Under the pieces are notes generated by a model. The model was not told the origin of the DNA, did no database searches, and saw nothing but the letters and a program-made list of their open reading frames with translations. The position numbers and the translations under genes were made by a program. From contig DBVV01000132.1 of assembly GCA_002308795.1 (NCBI GenBank), positions 1 through 15,578 on the forward strand: a stretch of 15,578 nucleotides of DNA, given 5' to 3'. Within the stretch, counting starts at the first letter, position 1. Every line of letters begins with the position of its first letter. Below are positions 7,162-14,256 of the stretch, piece after piece. The DNA is from Mageeibacillus sp. UBA1255 (GTDB lineage Bacteria; Bacillota; Clostridia; UBA1212; UBA1255).

Positions 7162-8142
7162 TTAGTCTTTTACTGCGAGGCGGGAGAGTGTTTCAAGGTT
7201 CCGGCGCATAAGCGACAGGTACGTTTCTCCGGCGTCGAAGTCTTCTTTGCTGAGGTTATGGCACGAGTGGAGGCAGGCGGTTTTGCATCCGGTTTCGGCG
7301 GCAATAGCATCTGCAATCCTGTGGCTTGAGAGTTCTACGTAAAATACCGTATCAAGTTCGTTCTCGCGTATGGCGTCAATGACTTTTTTCACGTCTGATG
7401 CTGCAGGTTCGCTTTCCTCCGCACATCCCGGGAAGACCGCGCATGCGCTGAACCCGTACCTTTTGCAGAAATAGCGGAACGGAAAGCGGTCGCCGAAAGC
7501 CAGCAGCCGCTTTTCAGCAGAGATACGCGCTGAAAGAGAGGCGAATTCATTGTCAAGCGCCTCCAGTTCCCCGATGAAGCGGTCGCTGTTTGCGATAATT
7601 TTATCCGAAACGGCATTGCCGAGTCCCTTGCCGCCCACGACGGAAAGCAGTTTTTCGCGAAGAGCCGAAGCGATAAGAATAACGTTCTGCGGGTCGGTCC
7701 AGACGTGCGGATCCTCCTCATCCTCACCCTCGATCATCAGCTTTTCGTTGACCGCGCTCATCAGTTCGAACGAACGGCCCTGGTCCGAGACACCTGAAGA
7801 CAGGAATTTTCCGACCCACGTATCTGCGTCGCCGCCTGCATATACGAGCAGGTCGCATTCGGAGATGGCAACGGCGTCGTTTACCGACGGATCGTACGTG
7901 TGTGATTCCGTTCCGGGCCGCAGCAATAGTCTTATGCTGAATTCCGGGATCCCGGCGGTCAATTCGCGTATGATATCGTACGCGGGGAATACGGTGGCAA
8001 CGATATTAACGTCTTTTCCGTCCGCGCGCGTTGTGCAGCCTCCTGAAAATACACACGAAAACAGCAGGACCGGGCACAATACAAGAAATATAACTAGTTT
8101 TTTTATCGCAGCGTGATTCATTTTATTTATCTGCCCGATCAT
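7162..8142 (-). CDS. ABC metal (zinc/manganese-type) substrate-binding lipoprotein, ZnuA family
   Basis: A 326-residue cluster A-I substrate-binding protein. The signal peptide ends in the lipobox FSGGC (Cys at 36). NIVATVFPAYDIIRELT (46-62) opens the mature domain. Probable metal ligands are H81 (TESHTYDPS) and H146 (EDPHVWTDP). The third-ligand region reads FGDRFPFRYF around D218 rather than the His seen in classic ZnuA. This GDRFPFRY form is one I associate with Gram-positive members. The loop before H146 is acidic (EGEDEEDPH), not His-rich as in many zinc-specific proteins. The ATG at 8142 overlaps the lacZ stop codon by four bases (ATGA). A second in-frame ATG at 8121 gives a tidier signal peptide, and neither has a clear Shine-Dalgarno site. 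No permease or ATPase gene accompanies it, so the protein would have to serve a transporter encoded elsewhere. Confidence 0.88.
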   Translation of the reverse strand: MIGQINKMNHAAIKKLVIFLVLCPVLLFSCVFSGGCTTRADGKDVNIVATVFPAYDIIRELTAGIPEFSIRLLLRPGTESHTYDPSVNDAVAISECDLLVYAGGDADTWVGKFLSSGVSDQGRSFELMSAVNEKLMIEGEDEEDPHVWTDPQNVILIASALREKLLSVVGGKGLGNAVSDKIIANSDRFIGELEALDNEFASLSARISAEKRLLAFGDRFPFRYFCKRYGFSACAVFPGCAEESEPAASDVKKVIDAIRENELDTVFYVELSSHRIADAIAAETGCKTACLHSCHNLSKEDFDAGETYLSLMRRNLETLSRLAVKD

Positions 8143-8154
8143 TGACCGATCGGG
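8134..8154 (-). other. Inverted repeat across the lacZ stop / substrate-binding-protein start
   Basis: CCCGATC (8134-8140) and GATCGGG (8148-8154) form a perfect 7-base inverted repeat with a seven-base loop. On the minus strand it covers the last lacZ codons, the shared ATGA and the first codons of the next gene. The stem is flanked by two copies of CAGATAAA. The hairpin would hide the ATG at 8142 and leave the in-frame ATG at 8121 free. Confidence 0.5.
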
Positions 8155-11100
8155 TTTATCTGGGGAAGTACACGCGCTTCGCGAAGAAGATCCGTGTACT
8201 CGGTATTGACGGGCTTCAGCGTAAACGAATAATTAAACTGCTTCTCGGCGAATACGTATTTCTTATCAAGCTCGGGACCGCAGCTGTTTGATCCTATGCC
8301 AGCCGTCTTGTAATCGACGTGGACGATAGTCTCGCGCCTCGGACGCAGACCGATATCGAGCATTGCCCGCGTAAGATCTTCAGGTGTGTAGTGCAGCGCG
8401 GAGAAGTTGAAGTCGGGCATGCCTTTGAAGAACAGGCCGCGTCCTTCGGCATCGGACACGCACGCAAAACGCGTTTCGATGTGGTTTCCGTTTTCCTGAG
8501 GCTTAACGTAATGCGTGAATTCGCCTGTGACTGTTGAATCAAATACGTCCATGCGGGCGTCCGCGTGCATATCGGAATAAGAATTGACCGGACCCATGCC
8601 GAAATAACGTATTTTTTCATTGCCCGCGGGCATCGCGAGCGTGAATCCGAAGCGCGGGACTGACGGCAATGCTTTGGCCAGTTCGCCCGATACGCTGAGT
8701 GAGATCTCGCCGTTTCCGAAGAAGATCCAGAAAACTGAATATTTGATCAGCGGCATGCGCGAAGGAGCGGCGAAACGGTAGGAGGCAAGTATCTCTACGT
8801 GGGCCGGAGCGGCATTGACGATCCTGGCGCCGTAGCATTCTTCGACAGCGTGATCGATCCGGTGCATCTGCCACATATTTCTGATGTTACGGTCATTGTC
8901 TGTCGGAGCACGCCACGCGGTGAAACAGGTGGGTCCCGAAAGCATCTCGATGCCGTTCCATACGGCTGATCTCAGCTGCCCGAGCGTGAGGTCGAATACG
9001 TACCTGAAATCGCGTCCGGTGACCGTCACTGTCTTTCCGTCATCTCCGGTAACGCACGTCATGCTCTCCATAAGCCCGGTGGGTACCGTTTCGGGAGAGG
9101 TCTGCTCGACGGGAAGCCTGAACTGGCACGAACCTAACGTGAATCCTCGCGGTACTGCAGGAGTGCTGTTCTTCGCGATCACGGTAAGGTCGATATATAT
9201 CTCTTCAAACGTTATATCAGGCAGGTCTGCGTCGAATCTGCATTTTACGGTTTTATGCGGCGGGCAATGTCCGAGTTTAAGTTCTCCTTCGGCAATCGTC
9301 TCGCTCTGTGAATGTACCCTGTACTCGATCCGGACCGCTTTTTCGAGGTCAAGGAAATCGTATCTGTTCGTTACCGATACTTTTTCCGGTGTTTCGGGGT
9401 CGTACGAGATCTGAGCGGGGCAGATGATCTGCTTGTATTCGGTGAGGCCGGTACTCGGTACTCTGTCGGGATTAACGAGGCCGTCAACGCAGAAGTTTCC
9501 GTCGTGCGGGAATTCTCCGAAGCATCCTCCGTACGTGAAGAACGTGCGTGGATTTTCGGGGATACGGCGGTCGGGACCGTACTGAGGAAGACCTGCAGAA
9601 GTAGCCGTCATAGGCCCTTTTACGGTGCGAACGGCGTGATCGGCCCATTCCCATACGCATCCGCCCATAGCGTCCGGATATTTGTAGAAAACGTCCCAGT
9701 ACGCGCGAAGATCGCCGGGGCCGTTGCCCATAGCGTGAGAATACTCGCAAAGATATAACGGCTTAACCGGTTTTCCGTTTTCGGCCGCTTCACGGAGCTG
9801 TTTTTCGCAGTAATCGCGTACGTAGTCGGGGGACGGATACATACGGCTGAGCATATCCAGTTCAGGGGCATCCGCTCCGCCCTCATAATGGACCAGCCTC
9901 GAACAGTCACGCTTTTTAGTCCAGCGCGCCATCGCACGGTGATTCTCGCCGTAGAATGCTTCGTTGCCAAGAGACCAGAAAATTATGCATGCGTGGTTCT
10001 TCTCATGCTCCACCATACGCTCCATGCGGTCAAGGTACGCTTTCTGCCAGTCGGGATCGTCGGTAAGGATACGGCTCGTGTCGCTTCCTGTTTCCATTGC
10101 GCCCGCATGCGTGCCGTGCGTCTCAAGATCGGTCTCTGCAACGACGTAGAAGCCGTAGTAGTCGCACAGATTGTAGAAACGAGGCGCATTGTGATAGTGA
10201 GAAGTGCGGATACAGTTGATATTGTGGCGCTTCATCAGTATAAGTTCGGCTTCGGTCTCCTTTAACGGAGTCACGTGTCCTAGATCGGGATGAGTGTCGT
10301 GGCGGTTCACGCCCTTGAGTTTTACCGGGCTTACGTTGATCAACAGTTCGCCCTTCGGACCGAGCGCGATAGTACGCAGACCGACGTTGACCGGGATGAC
10401 TTCATTCTCGGCGATCAGCAGCACGGTGTACAGGTACGGCGTTTCGGCCGTCCAGAGGTGTTTGTCCTCCGGCGCGTCAAATTTCAGCTCGAATCTGCCT
10501 TTTTTATCTATTGCCGCCTGCGTGGAGGCAATAAGTTTTCTGCTCTGATCGTACAGTTCGGCGCGGACAACATTTCCCGCCGCTGCTTTTTCTTCTTCTC
10601 CGGGGTTTGCGACAGGTTTTGCAATGTTGAGATCGCCCTCGATCCTGATCGATTCCGTATCTGCGTGAACGAAGAAATCTCTGACGTGACGCTCGGGTCT
10701 GGCGAGGAGGTATACGTCGCGGAAAATGCCGGACACGCGGTAAAAATCCTGATCCTCCAGATACGTTGACCACGCATATTTGCAGACGGCAACGATTATT
10801 TCATTGTCCGCATCCTTAGACCGCCTGAGCAGAGAACTTACGTCAAACTCGGACGGAAGGTGAGAACCCTGCGAAAAGCCTGCGTATTGACCGTTAACGT
10901 ACACGAAGAAGAAGGTGTCAACGCCTTCGAAGTTCAGGTATACGTGTTTTCCTGCGAACTGCTTCGGCAGCCTGAACGTGCGGCGGTAGATACCCACCGG
11001 ATTTTCGCGCGGAACGAGCGGCGGATCGAGCGGTATCGGATAGTCAGCGTTAACGTATTGCGGAACGCCGTATCCGAACATCTGCCATGATGAAGGCACT

Positions 11101-11372
11101 TTAATGCGATCGAACCTGTATGCACCTTTATCAAAATCGAGGCCGAACGCTCTCGCAGCGTCGTCTGCAGTGTTGAAAAGGCAGAAATCCCAGTCTCCTT
11201 TGAGCGATTCCGTCATCCCACCGAATTCTGCGAGTCCGTCGGTCAATGCGTGTGCTCCGTTCAGGGCGCCGCAGCGGCATGTGTACGGGATATACCACGC
11301 CCTTGGCGCTAATGCCTTTTCAGATATTTTTTTGGGATTCTGAATAACAGAAAAATCCGGTGCTTTCATCAT
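8139..11372 (-). CDS. lacZ: Beta-galactosidase, glycoside hydrolase family 2
   Basis: A 1077-residue LacZ-type enzyme, slightly longer than the Escherichia coli one, with no signal peptide, so it acts in the cytoplasm on lactose or related beta-galactosides. The N-terminal jelly-roll domain has KVPSSWQMFGYGVPQYVN (91-108) and YLEDQDFYRVSGIFRDV (204-220). The TIM barrel has LKGVNRHDTHPDLG (352-365), the acid/base glutamate in SLGNE (E471) and the nucleophile in CEYSHAMGN (E543). The C-terminal Bgal_small_N-type domain includes FTAWRAPTDNDRN. A charged insert at about 251-265 (NPGEEEKAAAG) lies in domain 2. AAAGGA at 11378-11383 is five bases from the first ATG and eight from the second, so either of two adjacent Met codons may be used. 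It is the second gene of the unit, 22 bases after the lipoprotein and overlapping the ABC gene by four. No lactose permease or repressor is next to it. Confidence 0.95.
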   Translation of the reverse strand: MMKAPDFSVIQNPKKISEKALAPRAWYIPYTCRCGALNGAHALTDGLAEFGGMTESLKGDWDFCLFNTADDAARAFGLDFDKGAYRFDRIKVPSSWQMFGYGVPQYVNADYPIPLDPPLVPRENPVGIYRRTFRLPKQFAGKHVYLNFEGVDTFFFVYVNGQYAGFSQGSHLPSEFDVSSLLRRSKDADNEIIVAVCKYAWSTYLEDQDFYRVSGIFRDVYLLARPERHVRDFFVHADTESIRIEGDLNIAKPVANPGEEEKAAAGNVVRAELYDQSRKLIASTQAAIDKKGRFELKFDAPEDKHLWTAETPYLYTVLLIAENEVIPVNVGLRTIALGPKGELLINVSPVKLKGVNRHDTHPDLGHVTPLKETEAELILMKRHNINCIRTSHYHNAPRFYNLCDYYGFYVVAETDLETHGTHAGAMETGSDTSRILTDDPDWQKAYLDRMERMVEHEKNHACIIFWSLGNEAFYGENHRAMARWTKKRDCSRLVHYEGGADAPELDMLSRMYPSPDYVRDYCEKQLREAAENGKPVKPLYLCEYSHAMGNGPGDLRAYWDVFYKYPDAMGGCVWEWADHAVRTVKGPMTATSAGLPQYGPDRRIPENPRTFFTYGGCFGEFPHDGNFCVDGLVNPDRVPSTGLTEYKQIICPAQISYDPETPEKVSVTNRYDFLDLEKAVRIEYRVHSQSETIAEGELKLGHCPPHKTVKCRFDADLPDITFEEIYIDLTVIAKNSTPAVPRGFTLGSCQFRLPVEQTSPETVPTGLMESMTCVTGDDGKTVTVTGRDFRYVFDLTLGQLRSAVWNGIEMLSGPTCFTAWRAPTDNDRNIRNMWQMHRIDHAVEECYGARIVNAAPAHVEILASYRFAAPSRMPLIKYSVFWIFFGNGEISLSVSGELAKALPSVPRFGFTLAMPAGNEKIRYFGMGPVNSYSDMHADARMDVFDSTVTGEFTHYVKPQENGNHIETRFACVSDAEGRGLFFKGMPDFNFSALHYTPEDLTRAMLDIGLRPRRETIVHVDYKTAGIGSNSCGPELDKKYVFAEKQFNYSFTLKPVNTEYTDLLREARVLPQINPIGQ

Positions 11373-11394
11373 GTGTATCCTTTCTTTTAAGTTT

Positions 11395-13137
11395 TTATTT
11401 ATTGATCGTAACTTCGACAGTATCCTGGAAGAGCTGCGCCCATTCGCCGTTGTCCGTGACAGTTAAGGTGAAGCGGAGTTTGGAGATCGTTTCGATGCCT
11501 TTGGCGTTAAGGTCTTCCATTGACCAGCCGGCATCCGTGAATCCGCTTACGCCGGGAGCGATCGAGTAGTAGAAATACGGGCGTATTTCTTCGCCGTCAG
11601 CGGTAACGTCGTCGAACGACACCTGGATGTCCTTATCCGTTTTATTCGTTACGTACATCAGCAGATCGTCGTATCCGTAGCTGTATTCTTTGAAATCGTA
11701 ATAAACGATCCTGATAATATCGTTGTCGATCATGATCACGTCGTTTTCTCCGGGCGTGCGTTCGAAGGCGGGACCGGCTTTATCTTCTCCCATCGGGTAG
11801 ATGATCGTTTTTCCGGCATATAACGGATCCGAGAAATAGTCGTTGGAGTCGATGACTTCCAGATAGAGTTCGATCACGGAAGGATCGTCGCCGCCGTTGT
11901 CCAGCAGGGCGTCAATGCCGATGAATGCGCTGTCGGTTACGGTCTTTCCGGCCGCGATCTCGGTATAAAGCATGCAGTCGACCTCGATGCCGTTGACAAC
12001 GGCGTGGCGCAGTGACGCAAGCAGGTTTTTATCCGTTTTGTTCTCGATAGTGAATTCTACGCCGTATCCGAACGAATCGTCGTCAAGCACGATGCGTGTC
12101 GCGGTGACTTTTACGCTGTCGTTGTCAACGATCGTCTGGCCCGCGAAGTTGATGTCTTCGGGGTGCTTCAGATCGATATTGTTATCGCCTGTCGTAATAG
12201 GCGAGTTTGCGTATTGACCGCGCACCGGAATTTCTTCACTGCTGCGGGCAAGGAAGTATTGGTTGTTTTCGTCCGTGCCGAACGTCAGCACGTCGTTTTC
12301 GATAGAATAAGTGATCCCGGAGCCAAAGGAGTAGAGCTTTTCATCGTCCCACTGTATTTCTGATTCATCGCCGAATACGTTGATGAATCCGGTCCCCTCC
12401 GGTTCCAGAACAATAAAGAATTTCATCCCGAGTTCGAAGAACGTTTCGAGCAGTTCTTTCGACAGCTCCGTTCCGCTTTCTTTTCCGCCGGTCAATACGT
12501 AGTATCCCGCGCGTTCGGTATGTGTGAGTTCTCCCGGCGTTTCGTCTTCGATCACCGGCGGCTCTTCGTTGCTTCTTCTGAATACATATACGACGGTGTC
12601 AACGCTCAGCGTGAGCAGGTCCCCTTCGAGCGTGTATGCTGCAGGCTCGTTGCTTTCTATTTCGGTGAACGACGTTTCGTCCCATCTGAAATCATACCTT
12701 AGCGTCGACTGGTACATGACTGCCGTGCCGTCTTCGTTTACGATGATATAGAAGTAGAAACCGCCTGCTTCCATCTGTGCGATCTGTTCTTCGGTATATT
12801 CATCGTCCCCGTTTTTCGCTTTTATTAATTTATAATAACCGGGCAGCGACGGTGCAGGCTGGTCAGTGGGCGCTTCTGTTGGAATTTCTGTAGGTGCTTC
12901 TGTCGGGACGTCAGTGGGCGCATCAGTGGGAGCGTCGGTGGGTGCGTCGGTTACGGCGGACTCGGGTGAGTTCGTCTGTGCGCCTGTCGTGTTTTGCGGA
13001 ACGTCGGTGGCAACGGAAGAGGGTTCTTCTGTTTTCTGCGGTTCGGGTATTTTTACGGTACAGGCAGCGAAGGTGGTTATGATAAGTACGGCTGCAGTGA
13101 GTACAGCTAGCAGTTTTGCTGAAATACTGGGTTTCAT
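11395..13137 (-). CDS. Predicted multidomain lipoprotein with TDAP stalk and two pairs of duplicated domains
   Basis: A 580-residue exported protein of unknown function. The signal peptide ends in the lipobox FAAC (Cys at 26). A disordered Pro/Thr/Glu stalk follows, with eight tetrapeptides (TDAP, TDVP, TEAP and TEIP types) at residues 63-94. Two similar domains of about 90 residues come next (about 99-188 and 210-299), each starting GYYxL and ending in a beta-rich segment before RSxEE. Two further related domains, about 331-448 and 464-578, share the patterns DND-x(3)-V/I, SFGYG/SYGYD, NKTDKN/NKTDKD and DP-LYAGKTI or equivalents. I recognise no catalytic motif, so a binding or stress-sensing surface role is a guess. 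AAAGGG lies nine bases before the ATG. The gene is the first after the promoter at 13206-13234 and stops 22 bases before lacZ. Confidence 0.8.
   Translation of the reverse strand: MKPSISAKLLAVLTAAVLIITTFAACTVKIPEPQKTEEPSSVATDVPQNTTGAQTNSPESAVTDAPTDAPTDAPTDVPTEAPTEIPTEAPTDQPAPSLPGYYKLIKAKNGDDEYTEEQIAQMEAGGFYFYIIVNEDGTAVMYQSTLRYDFRWDETSFTEIESNEPAAYTLEGDLLTLSVDTVVYVFRRSNEEPPVIEDETPGELTHTERAGYYVLTGGKESGTELSKELLETFFELGMKFFIVLEPEGTGFINVFGDESEIQWDDEKLYSFGSGITYSIENDVLTFGTDENNQYFLARSSEEIPVRGQYANSPITTGDNNIDLKHPEDINFAGQTIVDNDSVKVTATRIVLDDDSFGYGVEFTIENKTDKNLLASLRHAVVNGIEVDCMLYTEIAAGKTVTDSAFIGIDALLDNGGDDPSVIELYLEVIDSNDYFSDPLYAGKTIIYPMGEDKAGPAFERTPGENDVIMIDNDIIRIVYYDFKEYSYGYDDLLMYVTNKTDKDIQVSFDDVTADGEEIRPYFYYSIAPGVSGFTDAGWSMEDLNAKGIETISKLRFTLTVTDNGEWAQLFQDTVEVTINK
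12856..12951 (-). repeat. Eight 12-base tandem repeats encoding the TDAP/TEAP stalk
   Basis: Eight in-frame 12-base units encode TDAP three times, then TDVP, TEAP, TEIP, TEAP and TDQP. The first three units are the most alike in DNA, as expected for recent slippage or unequal exchange. Copy number could change in steps of four residues without a frameshift, altering stalk length. Confidence 0.8.
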
Positions 13138-13146
13138 AATGATTAT

Positions 13147-13172
13147 CCCTTTCCTTGTCCTTGTCCTTGGCC
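13147..13172 (-). repeat. Tandem AAGGAC-type repeats in the lipoprotein leader
   Basis: On the minus strand the leader reads as AAGGAC, AAGGAC, AAGGAA, AGGG in direct succession, immediately before the spacer to the ATG at 13137. Each hexamer resembles a Shine-Dalgarno core, but only the last AAAGGG (13147-13152) is correctly spaced, nine bases before the start codon. The others may act as standby sites or simply reflect slippage. Confidence 0.6.
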
Positions 13173-13205
13173 GTGCTTGCGTCGCGGCAGATTTTCACAA
13201 TTGAT

Positions 13206-13234
13206 ATTATATAAGCAAATTGCTTTGTTTTCAA
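13206..13234 (-). promoter_or_regulatory. Predicted sigma-70-type promoter for the five-gene unit
   Basis: On the minus strand TTGAAA (13229-13234, five of six bases match TTGACA) is followed by exactly 17 bases and a perfect TATAAT (13206-13211). Transcription would start near 13199, leaving a leader of about 62 bases before the lipoprotein ATG. No other good promoter was seen between this point and 4413, so it probably drives the lipoprotein, lacZ, metal-binding, SanA-like and FG-GAP genes. Confidence 0.7.
13213..13225. promoter_or_regulatory. Candidate operator palindrome within the promoter spacer
   Basis: AAGCAAATTGCTT is a perfect inverted repeat of six bases around one central base. 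It occupies most of the spacer between the -35 and -10 boxes of the predicted promoter. A dimeric repressor bound here would block RNA polymerase, or an activator of the spacer-distorting type could act. No regulator gene is next to it. Confidence 0.45.
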
Positions 13235-13260
13235 TAGCGGACGTATGAACGGGCAGGATT

Positions 13261-13338
13261 GAAGCGGAAAGTACGGCCTCAATTCAGCTTTTGGTCATTT
13301 GTGGCCGTATCGAAGCGGTAGAAAGTACGGCTACAAAT
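13261..13338. repeat. Direct repeat and hairpin unit in the intergenic region
   Basis: Two related blocks, GAAGCGGAAAGTACGGC (13261-13277) and GAAGCGGTAGAAAGTACGGC (13312-13331), lie about 50 bases apart. The second differs by a three-base insertion. ATTTGTGGCCGTA (13297-13309) and TACGGCTACAAAT (13326-13338) can pair over 13 positions with one G-U or mismatch and a 16-base loop that contains part of the second block. It lies upstream of both flanking genes, so it is not a terminator for either. It may be a remnant of a dispersed repeat or a regulatory structure. Confidence 0.55.
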
Positions 13339-13512
13339 TTATTATATGTTTTTAATTCTTGTTTATTTCTCTAACTGACAAAACAAAAAGCAAAAGGTGC
13401 GCGTCGAAATTTGATACAAATCGGCAAAATTTTACAAAAAACGTCGAAATTCGTCGATAAAAAGTGGTTGTTATTGTTGATATGATTCATTAGGAAGAAG
13501 TGGCTTGATGAA

Positions 13513-14256
13513 ATGGAATCGGTTTTGCTTGAAAGACTTGAGAATGTGCCGGAAGGACAGCTGAGGATAAGCAATCGAAAAGGAATTGTCCAGTATTACA
13601 ACCGAAAAAACCGATCGGACCGAGGCGGTCAATACATCAGTAAAGCAGATATGCCTTTTATCATCAAACTTGCTCAAAAGGAATATGATCTTGATGCACT
13701 TCAGGCGATCCACAAGGAAAGACGCCAAATTGACCTCATTATCGATTCATTTTCCTTGCGAAAAGCGGAAGATATATACGATGAACTCAACGAAAAAAGA
13801 AAACAGCTGGTTTCCCCGGTAATTGAACCGACGGCAGAGTTCATTGATAACTGGATGAAAATACCATATAAGCGTATGGATTTTGCTCCAGACGTTCCGG
13901 AATTCTATTCCAATCAAGGCTTGCGCGTTCGTTCGAAGTCAGAGATAATTATTGCCAACACATTTGATGAGGAACACGTGGCTTATAAATATGAATGCCC
14001 TCTTGACCTTGGCAGATACGGGATTTTCTTGCCGGATTTTACAATTTTAGATCCCCGCACAAGAAAGGAAATCATTTGGGAACATTTCGGTATGATGGAC
14101 GATGCAGGCTATTATGAGTCTGCAGGAAAGAAACTGATCATTTATGAGAGGTGCGGGTACTATTTGGGTGAGAATTTGATCGTTACGTGGGAAACAAAAG
14201 ATTACCCGTTGAACGGATTGGCAATCAAATCGAAGATCAACAGGTATTTGAAGTGA
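13513..14256 (+). CDS. Predicted PD-(D/E)XK-fold nuclease-like protein
   Basis: A 247-residue protein, soluble, with no signal peptide or membrane segment. Residues about 60-100 are helical and charged (HKERRQIDLI, YDELNEKRKQ) and may form a coiled coil. The C-terminal half has the order expected of a PD-(D/E)XK fold: RSKSE with E144, YECPL with E161, LPDFTIL with D175 and the strand WEHFGMMDD with E190 and H191, then a KLIIYER strand. Similar hypothetical proteins are, to my knowledge, common in Clostridia. The substrate is unknown. It is the only plus-strand gene and is more AT-rich than its neighbours: one 60-base line (13861-13920) counts 25 G+C, against 34 in a lacZ line (9001-9060). That suggests recent acquisition. 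AGGAAG lies about 15 bases before the ATG, a long spacing, and an in-frame stop at 13483 limits any longer start. It converges with the next gene without a gap. Confidence 0.75.
   Translation: MESVLLERLENVPEGQLRISNRKGIVQYYNRKNRSDRGGQYISKADMPFIIKLAQKEYDLDALQAIHKERRQIDLIIDSFSLRKAEDIYDELNEKRKQLVSPVIEPTAEFIDNWMKIPYKRMDFAPDVPEFYSNQGLRVRSKSEIIIANTFDEEHVAYKYECPLDLGRYGIFLPDFTILDPRTRKEIIWEHFGMMDDAGYYESAGKKLIIYERCGYYLGENLIVTWETKDYPLNGLAIKSKINRYLK

Larger units (their letters stand above)
13138..13512. other. 375-base intergenic region between divergent genes
   Basis: This gene-free stretch holds, from left to right: the leader of the lipoprotein gene with AAGGAC-type repeats (13147-13172), its promoter with a palindrome in the spacer (13206-13234), a direct repeat and hairpin (13261-13338), and an AT-rich part (13340-13512) with three CGTCGA copies. 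I found no convincing promoter for the plus-strand gene at 13513 and no terminator or RNA gene. Confidence 0.7.

Noticed and set aside
7550..8116. Plus-strand open frame of 188 residues opposite the metal-binding-protein gene
   Set aside because: Ser-rich antisense frame of a clear family member.
7162..8142. Complete zinc-uptake operon
   Set aside because: Neighbouring genes encode LacZ and a SanA-like protein; no permease or ATPase is present in the window.
8884..9414. Plus-strand open frame of 176 residues opposite lacZ
   Set aside because: Antisense of a well-conserved GH2 gene, without a ribosome site of note.
12866..13204. Plus-strand open frame with a Gly-Ala-Ser-Val repeat (112 residues)
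   Set aside because: It is the antisense of the TDAP-encoding repeats. It starts inside the lipoprotein gene, lacks a good ribosome site and crosses the predicted promoter.
13297..13338. Possible rho-independent terminator
   Set aside because: It lies upstream of both flanking genes, which diverge from it, so there is no transcript for it to end.
13458..13486. Promoter for the nuclease-like gene using TATGAT at 13481-13486
   Set aside because: The -35 position at a 17-base spacing reads TAAAAA, which is a poor match, so I do not call it.
13513..14256. Restriction-modification or toxin-antitoxin system
   Set aside because: Only one gene is present, with no methyltransferase, specificity subunit or small partner gene beside it.
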